The notes beneath the pieces were generated by a model, which saw nothing but the letters and a program-made list of their open reading frames with translations, ran no database searches and was not told where the DNA came from. Positions 50,681 through 61,691 of a stretch of DNA of 64,000 nt are shown here, in pieces. Position 1 is the first letter of the stretch. Every line of letters starts with the position of its first letter. This stretch comes from Ulva prolifera (lineage: Eukaryota > Chlorophyta > Ulvophyceae > Ulvales > Ulvaceae): NCBI GenBank assembly GCA_023078555.1, contig CM041201.1:7881172-7945171 (forward strand). The letters run 5' to 3'. Both the position numbers and the translations under genes were made by a program.

Positions 50681-53275
50681 TCATACTCTAGGCTCCACCT
50701 CAACAGAGTCACCCACAGACAGCAGTCCAGTGCTATCAACAACCACGTTCCAGCCGAAGAAAATCCTGTTCTTCCACTCAGGTCTCCCATAAACCTCCAG
50801 CTGCGTCTGCAACACCTTCCCGGTCCGCAGCTCCTTCAGAGCCGCAGACGCCTCCCTGCCCTCTGTCACTCCAGTCGCTGGGTTGACGTCCGGGATCGTG
50901 CACCTCGTGCACGGCTTGACCAGGTGGCACGTCAGAGCACTGCCCTCCGAGTCTCGCCCTGTGGAGATGCTGCCCCAGGCGTCCTCTGCAAAGGGCGGGA
51001 AGTCGCCTGCAACGACGACGTTGGGCCGGAAACGCTCCATCTCCAGAGGGATTCCTGCCTCCTCCTCCATGCGTCTGCGTGATGCCTGCAACAGTCCAGC
51101 ACATGTGTTGCCCGGATGAAGGGCGAGGTGGTAGGCACCACCTCAGGAGACTGCGGTCGTTCAGTACATGTGCAGCAAGTAAAGTGTTGTTTTTCCCCCA
51201 TGAGCTCGGGAGGAGGTGCCTGCGAGAAGTGCATGGAGGTTGAGGACAGTGAGTTGTCTGATGCAACAGCTGAACTTGACAAGCGCCTCATCACAGGTTA
51301 CAGGAAGACAGAGAGTTTGCCATTCGCGTGTACAGTTATATCTGGTGAAAACCAATGGGGAGCCGTTCGGTCGCCGCAAACGTGAGGTGCACTCAGGAAG
51401 GTTTTGGCCAATGCTCGGTTGCAGCGGTCCTTTGACACGACAACAGCAGCATCTACAAAGATGTGCCTTCACAATGATATCCTGGCGTTTTGCCGGGGGC
51501 ATGGCAAAGGGTTTGCAGGTGAGAGGCGGTGATAGGTAAAGTCAAGTAGATGGGAGGCTGCTGAGGTGTGCGCTGTCGGGAAATTGACAACTGAATTGAC
51601 GTCTCCGGATGGCCGGGACCACATCTGCTGGAGGGGTGAACCACCTGGAAACCCCCTCCAGACAATTGTACTTAGCATTCTGTACAGTGCACATGGATTC
51701 ACAGGGATTCCTCCCGTAGGCAAAGGGTGATGGAGGTCAGGGCACACCTCTGTGGCCAAAAGGATGGGGAAGCCATCTGCAAATGCAGTCTCGTGGCCTG
51801 GTGCAAACTCAGCGCTGACCTCCCGAGATGCTGAGTCTGCTTCTGCAGCAGGGAGGACGTCTCCAATGTACCGAACGAGCCTGCACGTGCGGCACAGAGA
51901 GATGGCTGCCTGCGTGCATTGTGCAAGTCATGGGGAGAGTTGAGAGGGCACACGTGAGCGCGTGGCAGCACATGTGTTCATTTCTATGAAGTTATCTCAC
52001 CAGGCGGTGTGGTTGCATCGGGGCTTGTATTCGTTTGTTGAATTGGCTACTGCTCCCTGACGTTTTTGTGCTGAGACACAGGAGTGCATCGTACAGTCGA
52101 TCAGATCGTTTCACCAGCGAGTTAACATGCAGTTCCTTGACGATTCCGATGGAATGGGAGCACATGACTTGTGCTCTCCTGTTGTGGTCGCCTGGAGCAA
52201 GGAATGATGCAACATCACAATCCTTGGCCTTGCTGGGTGTTCGCCTCTACGATCAGATGGAGCATGCTCTAAAGGGTACATGGGCCAGAAGGATCCAGAT
52301 TTTGTAGCGATATAGTGGTAAAAATATCGCCTTGACGGATTGCCACAGCTCGGGCATGGGGGAGAGCTGCCACACCTCACTTGCTCGTCCAGAACAGTTG
52401 AGAACCATTCTGCTGCCGCATCGCCTTCGTCCCAGACGTCACCTCGCCATTCCCAGACCTTTGCTTGAACGATGCCCGATCCTTCGATGGCGGTGGCCGG
52501 TGTGGGCTGGTCTTGGGAGATGGATGGACTGATGGGTAGTGTCATAGTTGGCTGTGATGGGTACTCCACACGCAGTGTCCCGTGAGACTGTGCAGGCAAT
52601 GCCGTCCCCTCGTCAGATGTGCCAGCACTAGCAGTCCGCGGAGTATGGGAAGCTTCACTGCTGGTGGTGCTTGTGGTGAGTTCCTGATCACACAGGCTAA
52701 CCTCGATCTGCACACAAAAGGAGCTACTGTTCTCGAGCCCGGGGCATGGGGCATCTTCCACGCTGCTGCTACGATCTGACAGCAGCAGTTGTGACTTCAT
52801 GCGTCCCGTCGAGGAGCCGCAGCCAGTTCAAATATTTCGCAGCTTTGCTGCGGACGTAGTCCATCTGCTGGGTACCAAGGCAACACACAAGCAACGGCAC
52901 CGTGCTCGATGGCCTGATCCCTGCGCATAGCACATCACCTGTGACATGTTTGGGTGAGAACGTTGTGTCACGAACGACATGTCGCGTTTCTTGACCAGCA
53001 TCCACTGTCGATCCAGCTTCAGGCCTGCAACATCCGATACTCACGCTCACGTCAGGCTCAGGTGTTCTGCGGCGGTTGCCCATGATGTCAGATCACCGCA
53101 TGTTGTGTCTCTTTCGACGTAGTAAGCATGGCATGCGAGCGCCCGGCAGGAGCCTGGTTGGCAACATTCAAACTAAGCCTGTCGACTGCTTGCCTGTTCG
53201 CCCAGCATGCACTGACTTCAACGAAATCCCCTTGCATGATTTGATAGGATACACATAAAGCGAGTGGATGATCAT
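50681..53275 (-). CDS. Mitochondrial amidoxime-reducing component (mARC), MOSC domain protein
   Basis: Molybdenum-cofactor enzyme that reduces N-hydroxylated compounds with cytochrome b5 and its reductase. Exons on the minus strand: 53275-53194, 53024-52962, 52775-52376, 51880-51748, 51085-50681; they join in frame to 360 residues. Seen: MIIHSLYVYPIKSCKGI at the N-terminus, GLKLDRQWMLVKK, VWEWRGDVWDEGDAAAEWFS, LVRYIGDV, FAPGHETAFADGFPILL, ERFRPNVVVAGDFPPFAED and CTRCTIPDVNPATG, whose first Cys aligns with the Moco-binding Cys of mARC. The end, IFFGWNVVVD then a GDSVEVEP strand, fits the family. Intron 1 appears to be GC-AG (AACAG|GCAAGC), the only way to keep phase. A Ser/Thr/Pro-rich insert of about 60 residues precedes VWEW. 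The junction after VTQ (52962/52775) is the weakest; a small exon may be missing. Convergent with CRD1. Confidence 0.88.
51580..51665 (+). repeat. Possible diverged R1 copy in mARC intron
   Basis: Shares ATTGACAACT, GGGACCACAT and the 3' part GGGGTGAACCACCTGGAAAC with the copy at 54262. Confidence 0.55.
52316..52341. repeat. Short hairpin
   Basis: Arms GCGATAT / ATATCGC around a short spacer containing AGTGGTA, resembling the centre of the foldback family. In an mARC exon-intron border region. Confidence 0.5.
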
Positions 53276-54261
53276 TTCTGATTCCACCAAGTGCAATCCT
53301 AGAGCGACGGAGCCGTGCGCTCTTTACAACGACGACATCGTCGCATTTTAATGCGGCGTGATCGTGCGCACAAGCTGGTTGCTAGGGCCTGACAGTCAGC
53401 CATTGTTTTGACCCGCCGCTTGTGCATCGATTGGCATTGTCAATTCACGGGACAGGGCATCTCTGTAGCGCTCTAACCCCCGGATCCAGAGCGCTCACCT
53501 GGCATCATGCATGCAGCTCATAATGAATTCGGGGGAAAGAGCACCGGCGACGGGGGCTGTCCAGGAGTCGCCCTACTTGACCAAGCTGCGACCTACGAAG
53601 CACAGACTCCACGTGACAGACCCGCGTGCTGCACTGCACTTCGCCACAGCTGCAGGCAGCCACCGCCGCTATCACCCCGCCCGCCGCCAACATGCATGCG
53701 TTCTATTCTCCACGACTGCACTGTGGTCTAATACAGCTACCCTACAGGCTTCGCAGGTCCAGCCAGCTGCAGCCTCGGAGAGCGCAGCTCGAGCACCAGT
53801 CGTGAGTTTGATCAACTTAAGCTCAAGGCTCCCTGCCATTTGCGGCGAAGCAAATACAGGTTTACTTTACGTTCCTTTACATGCATGTGGGTGTGTTCTG
53901 CGCGGCCACGTGCACAACCATGCCCTATTGACAGGCTCCGCGGCCTGCACTTTCCCGGCCGTGAGGAAGCAGCCCGGCTTGCCATGAACTCGCTGCCGTC
54001 GTGCGGGCGAATAATCTCCAGTGCCGTTTGTGGCTGCGGCTTGGCTCCGGGCTCGTGTGGCAATCCAGTGCCCTGGCCGCACGATCACTGAAACGTTGTC
54101 TGCATCGCATGCATGCTGCCTAGTGCGCCTGTCTGCAGTGCGCATGCATACGGTATACATATATCGTCTCGTACGAGACGCAAGCATGAAGTGGTGCACG
54201 ATCGGCGCGTATGTGCTCACAGCGGCGCGTGTGTCCTCCGGCTACACATAGGAGAGTGTAA

Positions 54262-54402
54262 ACGAAAGTAAATCTAAATTTACTGGGCCGTATCCTATTG
54301 GACATTGACAACTCCGAGTTAACGGGACCACATGTGCCGAAGGGGTGACCCACCTGGAAACCCCCCTCAGACGACCGTACGCAACTCCCAGGGCCTCCTC
54401 CT
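54262..54402 (+). repeat. Dispersed repeat R1, copy 2
   Basis: Near-identical to copy 3 over TATCCTATTGGACATTGACA and the following AACTCCGAGTTAACGGG. Its 3' part (GTGACCCACCTGGAAAC) is shared with the diverged copy in mARC. Confidence 0.85.
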
Positions 54403-54446
54403 GTGCTAGGCGAGGTGGTCACGTATGGCCATTTCGATTCCCCAAT

Positions 54447-54530
54447 GCGCACGCAGAATCGAACCCGCGACCTCCTGAAACGTAGGGGGTAGCTTTTAAT
54501 CCGCCCTCAACCCATTGGACCCGAGTGTAT
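54447..54530 (-). repeat. Candidate tRNA-derived SINE head
   Basis: On the minus strand there is a box-A-like TGGGTTGAGGG and, about 40 bases on, a box B GGGTTCGATTC inside a 5-bp T-stem (CGCGG/CTGCG). The anticodon arm is irregular, so a functional tRNA is unlikely. Confidence 0.35.
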
Positions 54531-54585
54531 GCATGCACACCTGCCGTGCTTGCTTTCCCCTTGCAACACATGGGAGAGTGCATGC

Positions 54586-54704
54586 ATGTACACCACTGTT
54601 GGGTCATCGGGCCCGATCACATAGAACAATTCCGAATATTCACATTTGATTTTGGGGCCACAGCCCTGAAAATGCTGCAAAGCGACCCAACCCTGATGTA
54701 CACC
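54586..54704 (+). mobile_element. MITE copy 1 with 9-bp target duplication
   Basis: A 101-bp element (54595-54695) with ends ACTGTTGGGTC and GACCCAACCCTG, flanked by direct repeats ATGTACACC at 54586-54594 and 54696-54704. Non-coding. A 9-bp duplication is typical of Mutator-type elements. Confidence 0.9.
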
Positions 54705-55140
54705 TGCCTGGTCCGCTTTGTCCGTGTAACACATGGGAGGGATCCCCAGCTCAGTGTGTATATGTAGACATCTACAGCGTATGGAGAGTCCCCCAGCTCT
54801 GCAGGGCTGGCGATTGCGGTCCAGAAACCCTGAGCTCGCCCCCGACATTGACAGGCATGGCTGCGGGGCCCATTGGCTGAAGCAGAATCGGGCCCCCCGC
54901 ACACGGCCGGCGCGCGTGGCCGTGCTGCTCAGCAGTGATTTGAGATTGCCGGCTGTGGCGTGCATATGCACTGGCGGCCGAGCGAATGGGTGGGCGTCCC
55001 AGCCGGATTTATGTACGGCCCATGCATGTAACATGTGCAGCTCCGATGGCCGCCGAAGGCATGATCTGTGGCCAACTTGCAAGCTTAATTTCGTCCTTTC
55101 TATCTTCTTTTTCCTAAGGCATGCATACGAATGCTCTGTC

Positions 55141-55259
55141 GTGCGCAGGAGTGTTGGTTCGTCGGGCCCGATCACATAGAACAATTCCGAATATTCACAT
55201 CTAACTTCGGGGTGGCATACCTGGAAATGCTGCAAAGCGACCCAACACTGGTGCGCAGG
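55141..55259 (+). mobile_element. MITE copy 2 with 9-bp target duplication
   Basis: A 101-bp element (55150-55250) with ends AGTGTTGGTTC and GACCCAACACTG, flanked by GTGCGCAGG at 55141-55149 and 55251-55259. Same orientation as copy 1, identical over the CGGGCCCGATCACATAGAAC core. Confidence 0.92.
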
Positions 55260-55370
55260 AGAACGGCGAAGCTCCAAGTATACATCAATTGGAATAGACC
55301 CAAACTGCATTAAAATGTGGCAGAACAGCACATGGCTCTACACGCTGTTTTGGAGGTGGACTTCAAGGAG

Positions 55371-55465
55371 TCAAGTAAAGCAAATCTGAATTTACTGAGC
55401 CGTATCCTATTGGACATTGACAACTCCGAGTTAACGGGACCACATATGCCGAAGGAGTGGCCAAT
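55371..55465 (+). repeat. Dispersed repeat R1, copy 3
   Basis: Nearly identical to copy 2 over about 80 bases, then diverges after GCCGAAGGAGTGG. Confidence 0.85.
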
Positions 55466-55576
55466 ACCTGACAGTCCTGAAGGCACACCAGGGACGCCAC
55501 AGCTCCTGGAGCATCACATCTCTGCTGCCTCTGAGCGACCAGCCTTCAACCTGCCGAAGAGCACCGGGCCGCCTGA

Positions 55577-55894
55577 ATGCTGCTTCACACTTCAACGCAG
55601 CAGTTTCGCCACCGCATGCACACACTCACTGGTGAGCTGTCTCTCACTCCACAATGCATCACGGACGTCCGCATACACCCTAATGATCCCATTACACCCA
55701 GGAAAGTGATGCTCAACATCTGCAGGGGCGGACAGGTGGTCGGCTGTGTTACAAGGACAAAGGCAGCAAGGCGGGCAGCACCGCGAAAGAAGCAAGCAGA
55801 CGAAGCAAAAGATGGTCGGCTGTGGCCACCGAGGGGTGCGGTGTATGCAGTGCAGGCCTGCATCAATCGATACATCATGAAGCCTGTGAGCTAG
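55577..55894 (+). CDS. Unrecognised ORF with protein-like composition
   Basis: 105 codons, charged and Arg/Lys-rich, with no low-complexity bias (segments such as CITDVRIHPNDPITPRK and RGGQVVGCVTRTK). It lies in a repeat-rich stretch just after a dispersed repeat copy and may be an exon of an unassigned gene or a transposon remnant. No family recognised. Confidence 0.2.
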   Translation: MLLHTSTQQFRHRMHTLTGELSLTPQCITDVRIHPNDPITPRKVMLNICRGGQVVGCVTRTKAARRAAPRKKQADEAKDGRLWPPRGAVYAVQACINRYIMKPVS

Positions 55895-57553
55895 AGGCAG
55901 GGCTGGCAGGAACATTTGATAGTGCATGGCGGACTCGTGCATTTCCTGTCATCACTGGGATGTAATCCAAGGGCTGGAACAATTTTGTTGCTTTCTAAAT
56001 CAACAATGCATGCTCTGAAAAGAATTAGATTACAAGAGGACATAATTACATTACAGCTAGCTCCGAGACACGCGTGCAGGGAGACGAAGTTCTGAAGAGG
56101 TGCAGGGATCCCGGGTATTGAGCGATTGTCATGCCTTCGGGTTGAAGACGTGTATGCACTTGCATGCTGATGGAGTACCTCGAAAAGGACAAGGGAAACA
56201 GGTGTCGCACACAACTGCAGCCTGCCGGCGTGCTCCGAAGGGGCAGCACCATGTGCACGAACGACTCCTCACTCTGATGTGCCGAACCCCTTCGACATCG
56301 CGGGGGGTAAGCCCTAGTTCGCCTGTCTCGATGGCAGGGGAAGTGGGCACCGCCGCGATGACATGCATGCAACCGCGCTCCAAGGCGCAGTAGTGATCCC
56401 AGCTTTGCTCCCCTCGCGGTTGCAACTCCACAGCACAGTAGAAAACCATGACGCTCTCAGGAAGGAGGCATTCTTTCTTTTTCGTTTGACTGAAGCGCAG
56501 ATTGATAGCGGGCAGTGCGTGCAGAGGACATTCGTACGGGACCCAGGACGTCGCCACCTCTCCGCACGCAATTTGACGTACTCGGCGTTTCTCGCTCAGC
56601 GTGATTGCACCCTTGTATACGTTGTATCAATGCATGCAATCTTCTGACGCCGTATTGCTAGAATTCTGCGCCCATCAGCCTCCACAGCCGCTCGACTAGC
56701 TGGCTCGTCAGGTTACGTCGTGCCTGCTTGGTCAACACAGGGACTACAGAAGCCGCACGCTGCAGATGTTGCTGCAAGTTATTTGTACATTATGTGCGAT
56801 CTCTGCTGCCTCACATGTGGCCCTCGTTCTCGGCCGTGACTGATGCTGTTGGTGATGCACGACGGACTGTCGCTAGATGGCCTGCAGAACCGAACTCCAG
56901 TACTGAGCATCACGATGAGCAATTACAGTAGAACGCCTGTGACCAGTTTCACTCATTCCCGATTCCGGAGCTTTTCCGCGCATGTGAGAGCGACGCAGCA
57001 CTGTAATCGTCCGATGCTTACAGCTGATTGGTTTCGCGAACAGAGGGCATCGCTGCACCAGCACCTTCGCATGGAGCACCAACAGTCTCTGGTACTCCAT
57101 AGCGACAGCACCAGCTCGTTACCGACCAACGAGGGCCACACGCCCGCGAGTGCATCAGCAACTGCTGAAACCCCGTGGTTGCAGCTGTCACACCCGGCTG
57201 CCTCGCTCGCACTTTTCACCAGGCTCACACAAACGCCAGTGTCACGTCCCTTGTGTACTTTACACTCAATCGCTCTCAATGCGTCTTCGTCGCAGGCTCC
57301 AGAACCAAAAATCAGGGAGCCGGTGTACGTCAACCGCGGCACGCTCGCCACGCACTCGCCATGAGTCAGTCCCAGAGGCTGGCCGCACCAGCTCCCACAC
57401 CCCCACCGCACTACCTCACCCCCCGATTGGTCCTCGTGACACCAGAAGCCGAGGCGCTCACCGCTTCTGCGATCTTTCCTCCCCCATAGGTCCAGCAGCT
57501 GGGTACCAATGCATGCCTCTGCCATGCTACCATTGTGCACCTCAGTGATTTCA

Positions 57554-57566
57554 CCCCCCCCCCCCC
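57554..57566. repeat. C homopolymer (13)
   Basis: Just upstream of the first placed FAS1 exon, probably intronic. Confidence 0.9.
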
Positions 57567-57621
57567 ACCCCACCTCTGGCCCACTCAGGATGGTTCATCT
57601 CACAGTGCCGCGCTCGTGCAG

Positions 57622-59087
57622 GCCTGGCCGCAGCCGCGGCCGCAGGCACCCCTGCCTCGGCCTCCCCGGGCGATACCTGCGTGCCGCTGCTCGAGGCTCT
57701 CGCCGTTGACGAGCACGTCGTCTTCTCCCGCATCTTCGAGGCCGCGGAGCTGCCCCTCAACGCGACCGACCGCTACACCGTGTTTGTGCCGGAGGACGGC
57801 GAGGCCGTCAAGCCAGGGGACGCCACCGGCGTCGCGGGCGGCAGCGGCATCCTCGGCCTGTTTTCCGCCTACGCCATCGACACCCGCACCGCCGCGAGCA
57901 TCCGGTCGTCTCCCGTGTTCGACCAGGTCAAGGGTGTGTGTCCGCGCCGCGGCCACGCGCATGCATGCTGGCCGGACTCGCCCGCGTGGCGGTGATTAGA
58001 CTTAGCCCACAGCGACATCGCGCCGCAGGCTGCCGTTTCGGCGCACCACGTCAGCGCTGTCGCGGCTGGGTGCGGGTGCTTGTGCGCGCGATCGGTGCGG
58101 GTGGGCCGCCGCCGCCGCGCATGCATGCTGGCGGGGCGGTGACGCTGCTGCGTGCTGTGCAGGCCTGGTGCCGTACTATGTGGTGCGGGGCGCGTACACG
58201 CTGGAGCAGCTGCGTGGCCGCTCCCCGAGCAACCACCTCACGACGCTGTTTGACACCGAGAGCCCGACGTGCTCCGACCCGAGCGAAGGTGCGTCCGTGA
58301 AGCCGAGCGACGGAGACCTCAAGGTGCGGCGCGGCCTCCTCTGGGGGCGGGTGTTACTCCTTCAATTGCATGAGCATGCATGATAACATAGCCGTGTCCA
58401 CAGCGCGGTTGACAGCTCCAAAATCCGGGTGCGGTGGTGTGGTGAGGCGTCGTGCTCTCGGAGTTTGACGCGGCTACTGTTCTGGTGTACACCCTCTTTG
58501 GGTGCGTGCTATGTGTGCTGTGCGCGTGAGCGTGTGCTGTGTGGTGTGTGGGCCGCTCGCGCTGTTTGACGGGTCACGCGCTCCCGCCACACAGCCGCAA
58601 TGAACTGTATGGGTCATGGGCGCGAGAAGGGCATCCAGGAGTAACAGATATCACCGAGCTGAATGAGGACCCCCCCACACCTCCCAGTGGGGCAGCGACG
58701 TGTGCCCGCCGCTGTACTCCGCCACAAGCTCGTGCGCTCCGGCAGCTCGGCGCGCAGCAGGCGGCTGCTGACGTGAGGCTGCCGGTGCAGATTGAGGACG
58801 TGTCGGGGGCCGTCGGCGTCACGGACGACTCGGCCAACACGGTGGTGCAGGCGACGGTTGTGCGCGGGGACATCGAGACGTGCGGCGGCTCGATCGTGCA
58901 CCTCATCCGCGGCGTGCTCAACCCCTGCTGCAACGACCGCTCTGCCGACTGCACCGCCGCGCCACTCGACGCGAAGCAGCTGGACACGTCGATTGAGGAC
59001 GCGCCGGGGGAGGCGTCCGGCGCGCGCGGCGTGGCCGCCGCCGCGGCCGCCGCCGCGGCCGGGGCGTGCGTCGCGGCGTGGCTGTAG
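57622..59087 (+). CDS. Fasciclin-like (FAS1 domain) surface protein, N-terminal exon not found
   Basis: Exons 57622-57933, 58163-58323 and 58758-59087 join in frame and give one FAS1 domain: LLEALAVDEHVVFSRIFEAA, YTVFVPEDGEAV, the second-half motif YYVVRGAYTLEQL, LTTLF, and GSIVHLIRGVLNPC. FAS1 domains mediate cell or matrix adhesion at the surface. The C-terminus ends in an Ala-rich hydrophobic stretch (AAAAAAAAAGACVAAWL) that could be a GPI-anchor signal or a terminal helix. The first exon begins in phase 1 after a CAG acceptor, so an upstream exon with the signal peptide must exist; I could not find a convincing one between 56700 and 57600. Exon 3 has a tandem CAGCAG acceptor, giving two products that differ by one Gln. 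Extra Cys pairs (NPCC, CGGS) hint at disulfides. Confidence 0.75.
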
Positions 59088-59297
59088 ACAGGGTGTTCAT
59101 GCATTGTATGATTTGCATAGGGTGATTCCGGGGAGGGGCGGGGCGGGGGGCCAAGTTGTGCGACAAGGGTGGTGATCGTGCATGGCGCGTGATGGTGCTG
59201 AGTCGTGGGTGTTGCTTGACATAGGGTTGCTTGAGGGGGGGGGGGGGGGGTGGCAGGAGCTAACGACCGCCGCCGTTGCTGCCGGGGGAAAAGGGGC

Positions 59298-59324
59298 GGG
59301 GGGGGGGGGGGGGGGGGGGGGGGG
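59298..59324. repeat. G homopolymer (27)
   Basis: Follows a shorter run of 16 G at 59235-59250. Confidence 0.9.
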
Positions 59325-59469
59325 TAGCAAAGATGCAGGAGGCCACGCTGCCACGCCGTGGTGGCCGCCGAGCGGCGCCTTTTATGCGCGCGCTGTGCGC
59401 TGCGTGCGTGCTGCGCTGCTGTACATCCGACAGGATATAGCTTGAAGAATGTCAATGTGATTATGTGCT

Positions 59470-59514
59470 GAGGCCCGGGGAGGGGCCCGGGGAGGCCCGG
59501 GGAGGGGCCCGGGA
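59470..59514. repeat. GGCCCGGGGAG tandem repeat
   Basis: Alternating GGCCCGGGGAGG units, strongly self-complementary. Confidence 0.8.
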
Positions 59515-60211
59515 CGCGTCGATTGGCGCCAGGGCCGGAAGTGCAGACAGACGATGCCAGTGGTGTGAGCTCGTTCTTGTTTACGGAGTCGCCAGATCTC
59601 TGAGGCCGTTGGACTGTGGAGGCCTGTGTTCAGTGGAGGCAGCTGCTCGTGCGGTGTGTGTGCGTGCTGGTGGAGCGTAGAGACTCTGCGGCAGCCCCGC
59701 GATCGTGTGGGCGTGCGTACTGCTGATAGGGTGCAAGGATAGTGTAAGCCTGGAGCCCCCATCACGTGGGCCTGATATGGGTTCGGGGAGTGGAGGTCTG
59801 ACCGCAGTTGTCTCGCAGCGATCACAGAAACACACGCGATGCTCGTCGGTCATGGTGCGATTTGTGTTCAACGCAGAAGAATGCGCTCATACGACTCAGT
59901 TGTGCTTGGGTCACCGGCTCACAAGCCGGCAGCGGCTGGATGACCCGATGCAGAACACCGTGTCGTGGTACTCGCGAGCATGAGCCGCGTGACCTGTCGC
60001 GGCGCTCGGGCGTCCTTCAGCATCCAGGAACGAGACATCGCGAATGTAAACCCAGCGTAACAAGAGTGTATTTCGTCTCAGGCACAGCGCACGGCATGTG
60101 TTCTTTCAGGCGCAGGTGGCAGGCGTGCCGTTCACCTGGACGCGCAAAGGCGCCGTTGCGCCAGTAGCACTTCTGTTTGGGCAGCTCCGGACGAATCTCT
60201 TCAGCTGAGAA

Positions 60212-61691
60212 ATGTCGTTTGGTGGGCGTGGTCGTGGCCGTGGCCGTGCCATTCCCATTGCTCGGCATGACATCCAGCTAGCTGAAGACGAGCAGGTGTC
60301 GGATGTGCCTCTCACTTTCCCCAAGCCGCCGCTTGGGTCGATGCCACCGAAAGCTAAGAATGTAGATCTTACTGCAGAGCAGCAACGGCTTCTGGTACGA
60401 TGCAGTTCTTGTGTTGAACCGTCGCTTCTGTGTCGTGCCAGGTCCCACAAGCAACCACCGTGCAGATCAGGTTCACAAAAATCCGGAATGCATACCGCGG
60501 CAGCCCTTTCTACCAGGAATCAAGTTATGTCGGCCACACGGATCCGGTGAAAGGTAGCGTTCCAAACGTGGGGAAGTATGAAGACGAGGTCAACACTGGT
60601 GCTGCCCAAGCAAGCAGGCGACCGTTGCATGAGGTACCACACCCTTTGCCGCGTTGTTCCTAGGGACGCCTGAAACGATATGGAGTAACAGGCGTCTGCA
60701 CGGGCTCGTTGTCTCTGCTACGATGTCATGGTCATGGCTTTCTTGTGTGTCAATGTGGACAGTTGTTGATGAGGCAGCTGTTGTGAGCCCTCTTCAGTTT
60801 CCTCAAGCAGAACCGCTTGCAGGTGATCACGATGCATGAGAAGTATTTGCCAAAGGAGCTGTTCTCGGAGAAGGAACAGAAGAAGTCTCTCCGGGCGCGG
60901 AAAAGCAAGTCAAAATCCGCCGCTATCAAGCAAGGTGCATCAACTGAACAGCATGCTTTGTAGCCAACCATCCACGCTTCCCACTTATGCAACAACCTCT
61001 GGTGAATGCCGGAGGCAGACTTAGCTTCTGCCTGCGCCTTGGGAACCATCTCAGTCCCGACATGTGATGCGGACAGTCTTTGCGCCAATCAGAGCGAGAC
61101 CGTGGGCAGCCAAAGCTGCATTGCGCTGTCAAAATCAGCAGCCTTCGCAACCTGATGCCCATGCTCATATCTGCTGGCCTCATATCTGCTGGCTTTGTTG
61201 TGCAGAGGGCGACGTGGACTTCATGCAGCTACAACCTGAGGCCGAGGGAGAAAAGGAGGAAGGCGATGAAGACGGGGAGGGGAAAGATAAGGCACGCTTG
61301 CTCACATTCACAATGGCAAGAGCCGTGTACAGCCCATTAGCCCGAAGATGCCTGAGGTCCACACACCACGGTCAAACACGGGTTGTGTTTGTTCACAGGC
61401 TACTGGGCGGGTACAGCCCTGTCATTGAGCTCACTGCACCTGCATGAGAGCGTCACAGCACAATCTAGCGCTCAATTCACTGTTGAATGTACAAAAGCTC
61501 ACTGGCTGTCGTTTGGTTCGAGGGCCTGAGTCAAAGGAGGCATGCTGCTGTAGGAGGCACCAGTGGTGGAGGAGGAGGACGATGACGATGAGTTTGACCA
61601 CGAGGACGACGACTACTACCAAGGCGAGCACTTTGATGACGATGAGGAGTATGATGAGGTCGATGACGGCGAAGGAGAGGCCTACTTCTAG
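60212..61691 (+). CDS. RNA polymerase III subunit RPC7 (POLR3G/Rpc31-like)
   Basis: Subunit of the Pol III-specific initiation subcomplex (with RPC3 and RPC6). Exons 60212-60394, 60442-60633, 60823-60934, 61206-61291 and 61554-61691 join to 236 residues, near the human length. It has the family layout: Gly/Arg-rich start (MSFGGRGRGRGRA), PPKAKNVDLTAEQQRLL, the RNAYRGSPFYQES segment, LPKELFSEKEQKKSLRARK (basic), then a very acidic C-terminal tail (EEEDDDDEFDHEDDDYYQGE) ending EGEAYF. Such a tail with aromatic residues is characteristic of RPC7. The fourth intron would be GC-AG (AAG|GCACGC), required by the phase of the last exon. The last exon has two possible acceptors three bases apart (TAGGAG). 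Assignment rests on architecture more than on long identity. Confidence 0.8.

Larger units (their letters stand above)
53276..57621. other. 4.3-kb repeat-rich region, mARC to FAS1
   Basis: Contains two MITEs, two R1 copies, a tRNA-like SINE candidate, a half copy of the foldback core near 54060, and an unrecognised frame at 55577. The missing 5' exon of the FAS1 gene should also lie in its right part. Confidence 0.5.
59088..60211. other. Intergenic, FAS1 to RPC7
   Basis: 1.1 kb with G runs at 59235-59250 (16) and 59298-59324 (27) and a GGCCCGGGGAG repeat at ~59470-59514. No gene seen. Confidence 0.5.
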
